Shown in pieces: positions 46,791-57,963 of a stretch of DNA of 64,000 bases. The stretch lies in the NCBI GenBank assembly GCA_027886185.1, contig WOAB01000146.1:496001-560000 (forward strand), in the 5' to 3' direction. Origin of the DNA: Rheum nobile (Eukaryota > Streptophyta > Magnoliopsida > Caryophyllales > Polygonaceae). Position numbers and translations under genes: made by a program. Position 1 is the stretch's first letter. Each line of letters starts with the position of its first letter. The notes below the pieces were generated by a model that worked only from the letters and a program-made list of their open reading frames with translations, ran no database searches and was not told where the DNA came from.

Positions 46791-47822
46791 ATGTCAAAAA
46801 GTAGTCAGGCAAAAGGAAAGAAGAAGACTGTCATATGGAACGATAAGGATTGTTTTATCTTTTTGAGTGTGATAAAGGGGTTCCAAGCAAAAAATGGTTA
46901 TAGTACTACATTTGCTTGGCCCACCCTTGTAGAGGAGTTTAAGAAAAAAAACTAGAAAATAAGTATCCGTAAAAGCTGCAAAGAACAAATTCATCCATCT
47001 TAACAAAAAATGGAGTAGTTTGTCTTACTTGAGGTACAAGGTCAACGGTGCATGGTGGGACCATGAGACTGGATTGATCATGGATGACGATGCTTGGTGG
47101 GAACTTCAAAAGGGGGTACGTATAGAATTAACTAAGCTACAAGTACTAAATTATATCATTAATCATAATACTGAATTGTTTTCCTATTTGTATGCACATA
47201 TTTTACAGGAGGAATTCTACCAGCTCAGAAAGAAAGCGCCTTCTATTGACATGAGTGACCTTCAGGATGATATGTATGGCCAAATAGTTGCAACTGGAAA
47301 GAATGTTGTTGCACCGTCAATGGATCCGGATTCTGTTCCGGTCTCTATGAATGAAGTTCTGGAAGTCAATGATGAAGTGAACTCAGATGATTCACTAGAG
47401 TGGCAGATGGAGAAAGATGCAATGTTGGACAACACTCAGGAAGACATATTAAACCCTAGTTCCCAATAGGTGATACCGCTGCTACATTCCAAGGCAAGAG
47501 CACTAGTTTGGCACCCGAAAATGTTAAAAAGAGACGTAGAAAGAAAACACCTGCAACTTTAGCGTACCAAAAAAACATGGCATTGGTTGGCGAAACCAGT
47601 AGGCAGATGTTATCCCTTATGAGGGGTGATATTGGCAGTTCAAACTCTGCTTGTGAGACGCCAGAATTTAAGGATGCATTTAAGGAGTTGATGAGGCTAG
47701 TTACTAAAGGACATTTGGAGCGCAAATCCCAGGTCTGGTGTTATGCAATTGCGGAGCTAGCAAAGGAGGAGAGGCGTAAGATATTTATGATTATGGAAGA
47801 CGATGAGGATAAGGTTGCTTAG
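46791..47822 (+). pseudogene. Harbinger ORF1, Myb/SANT-like DNA-binding protein (degenerate)
   Basis: ATG at 46791 opens a Myb/SANT-like domain (VIWNDKDCFIFLSVIKGFQA, FAWPTLVEEF, then in another frame KAAKNKFIHLNKKWSSLSYL and WWDHETGLIMDDDAWWELQK). An intron probably runs from GTACGTATAG (about 47117) to TTTTACAG (about 47208); the next part gives EEFYQLRKKAPSIDMSDLQD and an acidic stretch. After a stop near 47467 a further frame (to 47822) gives a basic KKRRRKKTPATLAYQKN and a C-terminal helical part. In PIF/Harbinger elements this partner binds the transposase and guides it to the ends. A frameshift or stops near 46945-46990 and at 47467 indicate decay, though the second could be a mis-set splice. 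Confidence 0.8.
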
Positions 47823-48083
47823 CTGAATCACGAGTATGAGATGATGAGACTTTGCCTGCCAAAATGAATTGTAGTGTGGGTTTGATGATGTGGTTTTATT
47901 TCATATGATGTTGGTTTAGGATTTTCGGATGTTGTCGTTTCACTTCATGGGTTGTTTTATCGTTTTTAGATATTGGTTTCATATGTTTTGTTGTAGGGTT
48001 ATGTTGTACCCTGAAGTGCTTTTCAATTTTAGTTTTCTAGACAGATGTGTTTGTGTACTTTGATAAGCTTTATATGATGTATT

Positions 48084-50363
48084 TGTAACACCCCCAAATT
48101 AACCCCTTTTGAAAGCGTTACTGCCGATGACCTTGGACGAAAACCCCGAAGTCACCCCAAGCTTTTCCAAACGATATAACTATCAAAGCACAGTTATAAT
48201 ACCAAATATCATAACTTTTATTAAACCATAGTCTCGAAATTACACATGATTCCAAGCACTTTAAATACAACATCAAAATCTTTATAGCGGAAGACTTACA
48301 ACAAAATCACCTTTTTAACATAGCGGAAGACTTTTAAACAAGGCGACAAAATAACTTGTCAAAACACCGTTCATTTTCATAGTCGTTCTAGCCTTCTCGG
48401 ATCTTCAACACACTTGATGTGCCGAATCGAACGGATGACACCAGCCAACCATGCAAGGAAATAATTACGGTTGGTCAGTCTAATGAAAGACCATGCAAGG
48501 GAATAAAGCAGAGTGGTTCGAAGCAGTCGTATTAGGTTAGACTCATCGCTTCTCGAATAATAACCGATGACGATAGTCAACCATCATACTCCTACTGGAA
48601 TAACAAGAGGTATGCACAATAGAAGATTCTGGAGACCGAGGCTCACAACAATCAATCCCAAAAAGAAGACTCTAAATGAAATGAGTCTTAACGGAAATAT
48701 GACAAATGTTGGGGAACATAAAATAAACACACAAACACAGCATCACAATATCGCATACGAGCGATTTAAACTAAGACGAGTTTTTCCTAACTGCACTAGC
48801 GCTTAGCTGCACTACTCGCCAAGGCATATTAATTATGTGCATACTCACCGGCACTTATCTTATTAAATTACCACACACACACACATCACGTTATAAGCTT
48901 TTAACATATATGTCTCGCCACTCGCGGGACACATATCGAACCGGGGTTTGTGACACCTGCAGAGTGCACCACTTCTACACTCCACTCGAGTATAGAAGTT
49001 AGTCATGACTCACCAATTATTATAAAGAAACGACTAGACCTCCATCCATCGTCCCTACGAATACTCGTGTTAACTACACAGTTAAACACACAACCAAATC
49101 ACACAGAGCCATCACGGCCCAACCTGCACAAACTATCTATATCTATGCCCACCTGGCAATCACCATAGATTTAACAATCTATACACACAGATAAACACAC
49201 AATAAAATCACATCAAAGCCATCACGGCCTACACCTGCACAATATATCTCTATACTAGCGTCGGTTCTAGCAGAATATACAACCTATTATAATATCATCT
49301 TTTAATCACATAAAGTTATCAAAACTGTTCCCAACATAATTAAGAATCATCCCAAATTAATTAACAACAAAACAATTGATAATTAATGAAAGTATGGAAT
49401 GATGAGCAAGAGCGAACCACCACTTGCCTTAGAATAGACGAGTACTACGACAACGCTTAGAAACGGGTCCTGAATCTTGAAACTGGAACGAATCCTGGAT
49501 AAAAATCCCAATGGAACGATCCAAAACGAGACCCTAAGTTAGATTCAATATCTAAATAATCGAATCTAAGAGAATCGGGAAAGGAATCAAAGGAACGAGC
49601 CTTGCCCACGCCACACACACACGAACACATCCCCGGCCAAGCTTACCGCGGGGGGGCGGTAGCCTTGGTGCCGTGGGGTGTGGTGCACATGACAGAGGCG
49701 GCCCCGACTGGTTTTAATGGCAGAAATCTTACCAAAATGCCTCTCTTCGACCACGAAAGCTTGAAGCTTGATCTCCCAACAACCCACAACCTTCTAATGG
49801 TGTTAGGCACGACCACTTTGTCCAAGAAAAACTCCCACAAAAGCTTGAGAAAAGATTGAAGTGGTGAAAATGGAGATGGGAAGAGGAAGAAGATGAAGTG
49901 GAGCTAGCTCCCTCCCACTTGATCTCTATCCCCCTTAAATAGCCCACAAATCTCTCACAAATGCCAAATCTTGGAGAGCAAGGAAAGAAGCAAAGGAGAT
50001 AAGGCCCAACCGGCCACTTGCTCCCCTCTGTCTTACACACCGGCGAAGACCTCTGCAGAGGCGACGCTGGAGTGCACCGCGGGGTGCGGCAGCCTTGTCA
50101 CCGCGGGGTGCGATGGCCTTCGCTCTTGGTTCGTCTTATCCGAACATTTAGGGGTTAAATTTAACGTTAACCCGGGTTAATTATATTTGTACGCGAACGA
50201 CAAATTACCCCGAAAGTGCTTCAACTGTATTTTATATTGCTCGGAAAATTATTACAGAGTTCAAACAATTCACCGAATGTCCGACACTCTCTAAAAATAA
50301 TCCTATGAGCTATACAGGAGTCGGAAATTTCCAAAATACCCTTATAAAATGCGGGATATTACA
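48084..50363 (-). mobile_element. Solo LTR of the Tekay family (C)
   Basis: 2280-bp LTR, TGTAACACCCCC to GCGGGATATTACA, with a perfect GTATT duplication (48079-48083, 50364-50368) and no interior. TATA region at 49931-49948 on the minus strand (GGGCTATTTAAG); 23-nt core at 49405-49427 with one change. GC-rich units of another type (CCGCGGGGTGCGGCAGCCTT and variants) lie at 49645-49690 and 50070-50120. It inserted between the ORF1 and transposase genes of the Harbinger element. Confidence 0.92.
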
Positions 50364-50423
50364 GTATTATATTTGAATTCCTTTTAATTTTAGTTTAATA
50401 AGGCAATCGTTAATGTTACAGTC

Positions 50424-51807
50424 ATGGACGAAGAGCAAAACAAAAGCAAGGCTGTGTTAAGGAGATTGAAGGAGATTCGAAAGTGGGGCCCACATCTACA
50501 GCTGTTGTTGACGACATAGTTATAGCTGTAAGATGCTTATTACATTCGTCCACAAAGTCCCTTGTTTTACTTTGAAATTGACGGGATGTTAGTGGATCAG
50601 GGAAATTTTAGACTCACCGTTAGATGTAAAGTGTTTTAATGCCTTTCGAATGGAAAAACATGTCTTCCTAACCTTGTGCGATGAGTTGGAGGACAACTAT
50701 GGGCTACTGCCTTCAAAAAATATGACCATTATAGAGAAGGTATGAATTTTTCTTACCATCATTGGACAAGCAATGGCAGTCAGAACTTGTCGTGAGCGTT
50801 TTCAAAGATCCGGGGACACGATCAGTAGGATAACCCATCAAGTACTTGAGTCACTAGTTGGGAGGAAACAAAACTACAACGGGTTTGTCAGAACCCTCTT
50901 AGAACCTCGTGACAGGAATTTTACAACAATTCCAACAAAAATCCTATCACAAGAGAGATATCGTGTTTTCAAGGTATTACACTGAAATTATACTTTGTAC
51001 TTTGCATTCAATGTATTTAGGGTATAATTTACATATTTTCATTGTAGGGGGCTATTGGATGTATTGATGGGGTCCACATAAACGCGACTATTCCTGAGGT
51101 AGAACAAATTCCTTATTTTGGACGAAAGAAATATTGCTCGTTCATCAACGTAATGGCTGTGTGTGACTTCGACATATATTTCACGTTTATTTCAGCTGGT
51201 TGGGAAGGTAGTGCACATGATGTGCGCGTCTTTGACCATGCAGTGAAAAGTTTAAATATGAACTTCCTGCATCCTCCTCCGGGTAACAATTTTACGGTTC
51301 ACCGAGCACTAGCTTGACCTCAAACTTTAAATTGTTTCTAATTTTTTAAAACTTGTTAATTTTTCAGGCAGATATTATTTGGTAGACAAAGGTTATCCAG
51401 ACAGACGAGGATATATGATACCATACTCTAAGGTGAACTACCACAAATCTCAATTTGGGAGGGAGGCGCCAAAAAATCAGAGATAAGGGTTTAATCGTGT
51501 CCATTCTTCATTGAGGACCACCATAGAGTGTTGATTTGGTGTCTTGAAGAAGAGATGGAAGATTATGACACAGATGCCATACTATAGCACCGCCGATCAA
51601 ATTGATTTCATCATTGTGTTTTTTGGGTTGCACAACTTCATACTAAAACACAAACTCAATGATTCTTTTGATGACGATGATGATGATGATGAAGTATTTA
51701 GGGGGAGAGAAAATGAAGGGGAAGACAATGATCCTGAAGGCATGAGTACCGTTTGTAACGCAATCGCACGTGAGATATGGGAGAACAGAAGATCGTGGTT
51801 GTACTAG
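50424..51807 (+). pseudogene. HARBI1-like DDE transposase (degenerate)
   Basis: Transposase of the PIF/Harbinger superfamily, which cuts and re-joins the element. ATG at 50424 (MDEEQNKSKAVLRRLKEI), with an early stop after about 30 codons. Later parts: helical N-terminal region (about 50773-50970, RFQRSGDTISRITHQVLESL), then exon 51048-51282 with the first catalytic Asp (GCIDGVHINATIP) and GSAHDVRVFDHAV, then exon 51368-51807 with the second Asp (YLVDKGYPDRRGY) and the third acidic residue region (TTIEC, stop, FGVLKKRWKI). Two in-frame stops lie in the last exon, near 51483 and 51533. A run of Asp residues (DDDDDDDE) lies near the C-terminus. The frames and splice sites are otherwise well kept, so inactivation is fairly recent. 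Confidence 0.88.
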
Positions 51808-52114
51808 TTTGGCATTTAAACTTTGGGTTAATTCAGGGGCCTTAACTTTAGGTTGCATTGTAGTGTGGATTTGATGATGTAGTTTTATTTCCTCTTTGGG
51901 TTAATTCACTTGTCGTAACTTTAGGGGAAGACAATGATCCCGAAGGCATGTTGGTTCACTTCATGTGTTGTTCTTTTATCATTTTCAGATATTGGTTTCA
52001 TACAACATTATCTTTTGTGTTTTTTGTTTCATAAGTAAGGTACACATTCAAAAAAAGTACATGTTGTTTGTTGTGCCATTTTGCTTTGTGAATAATCGTT
52101 TTGTTTCTTCATAA

Positions 52115-52163
52115 GTCGGAATATATCACTTGATGTTTGTAACATCAAGTGATATACTCCGAC
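52115..52163. repeat. Long perfect-type hairpin between convergent genes
   Basis: Two 23-nt arms (52115-52137 and 52141-52163) pair at 22 of 23 positions around a 3-nt loop. It lies about 300 bp after the transposase stop and about 390 bp from the stop of the converging small gene. Confidence 0.85.
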
Positions 52164-52325
52164 GTAGCAAAAAACATAGCAGTTTGATCCCTTCTGAGCT
52201 CACCATTTTAGAGCTACAAGAAACTAGAAATGATTTATGAAAATGGGAGAGGAGGGAACGAGATGATAGCCAAGTTATGAAGTTAATGAATAAAAGAGTC
52301 ATACATATATATAGGGAGAGAAGGG

Positions 52326-52511
52326 GAGGAGGGTAGGCCTCTCACTCACATGCATTCCATATTCATAACTGCATTCCACTATCTATTATAAATAGTACAT
52401 GCCACGAATATGAAGCTAATAAAAGAGGAGGGTAGGCCTCTCACTCACATGCATTCCATATTCACGGTTTCATTCCACTATCTATTACAAATTGTACATG
52501 CCACGAATAGA
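52326..52511. repeat. Two-copy 99-bp tandem repeat
   Basis: Copies start at 52326 and 52425 (GAGGAGGGTAGGCCTCTCAC) and share CATTCCACTATCTATTA and GTACATGCCACGAATA. They lie in the 3' flank of the small minus-strand gene. Confidence 0.85.
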
Positions 52512-52549
52512 TGATTGCAAAATGACAACAAGAGAATCCAAGAGCCATA

Positions 52550-53052
52550 CTAATCAACAGCCAAGTCACGAGCCCCAAAAAACAACAAAGAAAACACAAG
52601 GATAACAGTGACTACCCAACCATATAAGCCCTTCTTTCTTGCATTGTTTGAATGGTAATCAACAACCTCAATTAATCCACGTACTCGCTCAGCCTGTTCT
52701 TTGTAGCAACAATTCAAGTAACCGACGTTTGCGAGCTCTTGTTGAAGTTGTCGTTTAAGAGTTGCCACTTCCTGTGTGTGAGTAGCTTGTTCCTCTTGGA
52801 TATGATTCCTCAAGTCCCTAGCAATCTCCTGAAACAACCTTGCCCTAGGCTCGGTTTCTTGGACACCATAGATTGTCTCACCATACATGCTCATGTCAAA
52901 TTGCTACAAGTTCAAATAAATAAGTCAGAATAACCACATTACTAATAGGTTCCAAGTCAATTGTGATAATCGCTACAAAAAAAAATTACCTCAAAATAAG
53001 GATCAATGAATGAAGATACACTACTATCGTCGCTTATGAGTGGGGAAACCAT
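52550..53052 (-). CDS. Small coiled-coil/transmembrane protein gene in the Harbinger element
   Basis: Two exons, 53052-52990 and 52903-52550, joined by a GT-AG intron, give 138 aa. I do not recognise the family. Visible features: Ser/Asp-rich N-terminus (residues 1-21, SDDSSVSSFIDPYFE); a middle helical, Gln/Glu-rich part likely to form a coiled coil (about 55-95, HTQEVATLKRQLQQELANV); a C-terminal hydrophobic segment (about 116-132, GWVVTVILVFSLLFFGA) followed by only six residues, as in tail-anchored membrane proteins. The ATG at 53052 is favoured because a stop lies in frame just upstream; a TTTTCAG there suggests a 5' UTR intron. It is convergent with the transposase and, unlike ORF1 and the transposase, has no stops or frameshifts. 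It may be an accessory gene of the transposon or a captured host gene. Confidence 0.65.
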
Positions 53053-53059
53053 ACTAATT

Positions 53060-53779
53060 TATCTTCCAAAGAATCTGAAAAGATAGAATTATAACCACAT
53101 TACTAATAGGCAATATTCGATTTCACTCTAACCAGGATATGTTCCATTCATCTAAAACATGAAACAAATGGATCTTGTACTGAAGAATTTTCTAGTGCCA
53201 AAACCCAATAGAACTGCCCTATGTTTCATCCCTCAGGTAAATCAAAGAATAAAGATGCTGCTTTTTACAGCGTCAATGTTGAAGTATGGAATACCAAAAT
53301 AGGAAAAAAAAACAAAGTAGTTATAAAGGAAAGAACACATGAGTAGTTAAGCTTTAAATCAACTAACATTATAAACAAATGCAAATGTTAAATTGAACAA
53401 GACCCAAGAGGCAACTTCATTATAATCAATAACATAACAAGCTGGTATAACAGTCCACTCAAGCAAATCAACAAATACCATAAAGCAATCGATTACAGAC
53501 AAGAAATTTTTTCCAAATATCTTTGCATGCTTGGTGTCTTTATCTATGACTGTTACCTAATTCAACAAAGAAATCCAGGGCTACCCTTGTGTATGAACAA
53601 ACAACAACAATAGCCCAAGTCATGTCTCTCACTCATCACACTCTTCCTGTCAAATTGTCCCTCTCCTAAGGAATTAGTAACCAGTCTGTAAAACTACAAT
53701 TTAATTTGTATGTAGAGCTCACGAGTTTTAAAGACTGCAGAAACTTGAAAATAAGATCATATAAAATCAACTTGATTGC
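53060..53779. other. Harbinger interior upstream of the small gene
   Basis: No gene recognised. It probably holds the 5' UTR/promoter of the minus-strand small gene; a TTTTCAG acceptor-like site lies at about 53072-53080 on the minus strand. Confidence 0.4.
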
Positions 53780-55811
53780 AAGGTATGCAGCAACAAACAA
53801 TTTACAAACAAGTGATAGGACAGTAAAGCCAACAAAGAAGGCAACAGAAAGCCACACTAGCATGTCCGAGTGAAACAAACCAACATATGCTCATTGTAAG
53901 AACAAAACACATCCAAATTTTGCAACATCCCATCTGGTGAAACAAACCAGCATATGCTCATTGCAAGGTAAGCATCAGAAAGCCACACTTTGCAACATCT
54001 CATCTATATTTTGTCCAAACACATCCAAAGTTTCAATGACACAAACCAACACATCTCATATGTCAAAAGGCATTTGCTGAGAACATATGCTCATTGCAAA
54101 AACAAAACATCTCATCTGGTATTTGGCCAAGCACATCTATAGTTTCAGTGATACAAACCAACAAATCTCATCTGTCGAAAGGCATATGATCATTGTAAGA
54201 ACAAAACATCTCATCTGGCCACATTATCACATATCATTTCATGGATCCCTCACTTTCAATGTCACATTATCACATATCTATTCACATATAAACTATTGCC
54301 ACCTTGTACATCTCATCTGTCGAAAGGCATATGATCATTGTAAGAACAAAACATAAACTATTGCCACATTATGACATATCATTTCATGGATCCCTCACTT
54401 TCAATGTCACGTTATCACATATCATTTCACATATAAACTATTGCCACCTTGTACATAATTTCACATATTCTGGCCACATTATCAAATATCAATTCATAGA
54501 TCCCTCACTTTCAATGAACAATTCCTAGCAAGAAGAACTCAATACAAGCATATCAAAATGAACAATTCACTCATTCTGGCCAACATTGCTTGAAAAAATG
54601 AAGAACTCACTCCTCATTACAAGCATATCAAAATGAAGAACTCGGTATAAGCATATCAAAATGAAGAACTCACTCCTCATTCTGGCCAACATTGCTTGAA
54701 AAAATAGATCACAATTCCAATATTCCCAGCATGCAGAACTGGGTACAAGCATATAGATCACAATATAGGGGGCTAGAACTCACTCCTCATTCTGACCAAA
54801 TGGACAAATAGATCACAATTCCAATATTCCTAGCACGCAGAACTGAGTACAAGCATACAGATCACATATAAGGGGCAAGAACTCACTCTTAATTCTGTCC
54901 AAATTAAGGACAAATAGATCACAATTGCAATTGTAATTCCCAACCTTCGTCAGTACTCAGTACAAGCAGAGTAAAAAGAAGAACAATATCATTCTGGCTA
55001 TCATTGGACAAATAGATCAAAGATGAAGAACTCACTCTTCATTCTAGCCAACATTGCTGCCAATAACTCATACATTTTTCTCTTCTCTCCACTTCCCGCC
55101 CAGGCCAGTAAAAACCCTAGAATCAATATGCCGACACACCAACAACCGAAGGACCTGCGACTACGAAGAGGAGCACAACTGTAAACAAAACCCTAGATGC
55201 TGGAAACAATACACATTGCTACAAACACAATAATAACTGTACAAATCCTAGATGCTGGAAGACAATTGAGGGAGGATGAAGAACACACGAGATGGGAAAC
55301 CCTAGATGCTGGAAGACGATCGAGAGGGAGGATGAAGAACAGACAAAAAACCCTAGAATCAAAGATCTGCACAAGAATGATTCACAAATGAGAGGGAGGA
55401 TGAAGAATAGACGAGATGGGAAAATAGGGAAGACGATTTGTACCTACTGCGAGGGAAGAAGATGCCGCCTAGCGTGAAGCCGGAGGTCGCCGAAGATCGA
55501 TAGGGACCGAGGTTCTCACCGGAAGAGGAACGAGGTTCTCGCTGAAGACGATCAAGAGGAATGATGAAGAACAGACGAGAGAGGAGGATGAACAAGAGAA
55601 GTATCGGGGTAAGGGGTTTCAGGAAAAAAAGGAGATAAGTCGAGCCATTTGAAAGATAAGTTGGGAAATGTAGCTTACTTTTTTGGCCAAAATAAGTCGC
55701 GATAAGTGGGGAACATACCGAACGCGTTTTTTGGGTGGACTTAAGTTTCGGAGACTTGTCTGGGATGATAAGTCTCAATAAGTCACGATAAGTCTAATGC
55801 CGAACAGACCC
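53780..55811. repeat. Right long inverted end of the Harbinger element
   Basis: Reverse-oriented modules of 45086-46700, with extra tandem copies of the ACATCTCATCTG(T/G)...GCATATGATCATTGTAAG and GAACTCACTCCTCATTCTGG units. Ends with ATGCCGAACAGACCC. A GC-richer patch at 55440-55560 has no clear gene. Confidence 0.8.
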
Positions 55812-55814
55812 ATA

Positions 55815-55989
55815 GTGTCCTTATTGTTTGCTTTTACAAGTTACTCTAATTTATAGAATTATCAAATGCCTTTAAATACTATTGTGTGCTCGTAAGTATA
55901 ATATTGATTAGGCTACATGCATGGATATTAAAAAATTATATCATTCATATTATGGGGGATTTCCTTAACAAAAATACTATTGTTTAAAT
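55815..55989. other. Short AT-rich spacer between Harbinger and copia fragment
   Basis: Unique-looking sequence without a gene; together with 44842-45082 it probably represents the pre-insertion locus of the Harbinger element. Confidence 0.5.
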
Positions 55990-57963
55990 TGAAGGGATTT
56001 AGATGCGTATAAGCGGAATTTCAGAAAACTATTTTCTAGCATCTAATTAGGATCTCATACATGAATCAATACGGATCAAGTAGAAGTAGAGTTAGATACC
56101 GTTTGATGCGTGTGAAGTTGTTCCGGCAGAGCTTCAGCGGAGATCAAAAGCCCCAAGTGTGACTTCTCTACTTGGTCCACATGAGTCTGGGTTCTGGATC
56201 GCCTTTGGTCTCGTCTGCTAGAACCAAGAACAAAGACGCGAGCTTGGCTCCTCTCTGGGTGGTTCGGCCGTGTAGGTATTAGGGTTAAGTTGTCGCTTTC
56301 GCTTTTGGAAGCCATTACTTATATTCCCATAAGATCATATCTTATCTTTGGTAATAGATATAATATCTTTATATCGTATCTATATCTTCTAATAAGATTC
56401 TCTTTTATCTAATTATTATTAATAGTAACTCTTATCTATTAATAATAAAAGCCAATCTCCCAATTTAGCTATAGGGCCGAAATTCCATGTCACACATGGG
56501 CTTCCGGTTTAGTTTGATCCAGCCCGATAACTCTATGTGTGTGACCTCATAGGACCCGGTTATTATAGCCAAGGACCTAACCCGATTAAGTCCATTAATC
56601 ATAGTTGGCTTCTAACAAAGCACTACGATCCCTAAAATACCCGGATTGTAAATCTCCATTAATAGTCCTATTCCATGTTCGGTAATTACACCTTTGATTA
56701 AAGGATACAATTCCTTCAATCTCCCACTTGTCATTAAAACAAGTGTGTAATGTTAAATCCCTTTGTCTTTTAGTGTCTTATTTGATGATATGATGACATC
56801 CATATCTCTTATCAAATACGTTTCTTGAACTCTTGAGTTTGAGCTGTCAAATAACGGATGATTATAGATAATCCATCCGAGCATGGCCATGCATTTTTCA
56901 GTTCTCGCTCTTCAAGTGGCTGAGACATCATTCTTGTCCATGCATCACAGTATACATGAAGGAGGAGGACTTCTCCAGTCTTGTATGACTACAACTGCCA
57001 CTCAACTTTTGGCAATCCCAATCACTGCCTTTATAACTGCCTATTACGGTCAGCGTTTAACAACGTCAAAGACATACCAATCATCAAGAGAAACCATATC
57101 ATACTCATGTCTGAGGAATCTACCAATCATGGTTTGACTTAAAACTCTTCAAGCCCTTTTGGAGAGTCTTAAGGTGGGTCAGTCCTATATGTATCATCCA
57201 TACATATCTATATAATTGCTAGACATCTTTATGTCCCTATAGTCCATGAAACATTGCACTATCAGTCAACTTACAATACAGTCTTTAATGAAGTCATTTA
57301 TGTCCAAGTTAATGACTCAGACCATGGACTTTAAATAATTCATAACTTCAGTTCACTTAATGTGGTTTCATTCACCAAAACACTTATGATGAGCCCATTT
57401 GCGAATTATAAATTAATTGGACATTTTATTTAATTTCAAGCAATGATTAAATAAGAATGAAAGTTGTATATCATATAATCAAGCATAAAACGTGTCTGAC
57501 ATTCATAAAACAAGGTTCATAATGTAAGACAATGCAATCTCAAAGCCATTCTCCAATGTGCTTGAGGCCCTTGGCCCTAGTATGACTCTCATGCTTAGGC
57601 CTATGCACTGCTTAGAGCTCTTCCAGCTCACAACTCCTCCATTTAGGATGAAGACATATCCTGACTGGGACTCAAAGTCATCCCGGTTTGTCTGGAAGCT
57701 TGCATCAGTATATCCTCGAACGACTAACTCGTCATCACCCCATATACCAAGAAGTCATCCTTGGTTCTTCTCAAGTACTTCAGGATATTCTTGGCTGCAC
57801 ACCAATGTGCATCTCCGAGATTCGATTGGTATTTGCTACACATGCTCAGAGTAAATGCAACATCATGGCGTGTACATATCATGGCATACATGATAGATCC
57901 TATAGCATAAGCATAAGGTATCTTGCTCATCTTCTCTAGCTCAGCTGGTATCTTAGGATACTG
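55990..57963 (-). mobile_element. Truncated copia element (3' LTR and RNase H end)
   Basis: Related to the copia element at 34568-44836. LTR 55990-56718 (TGAAGGGATTTAG to AATTCCTTCA), polypurine tract 56719-56730 (minus ACAAGTGGGAGAT), then the 3' non-coding region and a piece of RNase H on the minus strand (57930-57724: IPYAYAIGSIMYAMICTRHD, HWCAAKNILKYLRRTKDD). The rest was removed or displaced by insertion of element D at 57964. The RNase H middle is deleted here too. Confidence 0.85.

Larger units (their letters stand above)
45086..55811 (+). mobile_element. PIF/Harbinger DNA transposon with three genes
   Basis: Element of 10.7 kb bounded by terminal inverted repeats GGGTCTGTTCGG(T/C)AT (45086-45100 and 55797-55811) and flanked by ATA on both sides (45083-45085, 55812-55814). 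It carries a Myb/SANT-like ORF1 (46791-47822), a HARBI1-like DDE transposase (50424-51807), both plus strand and both broken, and a small intact two-exon gene on the minus strand (52550-53052). Long imperfect inverted repeats made of shared modules occupy roughly the outer 1.6-2 kb on each side. Solo LTR C sits between ORF1 and the transposase. ORF1 plus transposase is the normal plant PIF/Harbinger set; the third gene is extra. Confidence 0.9.
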
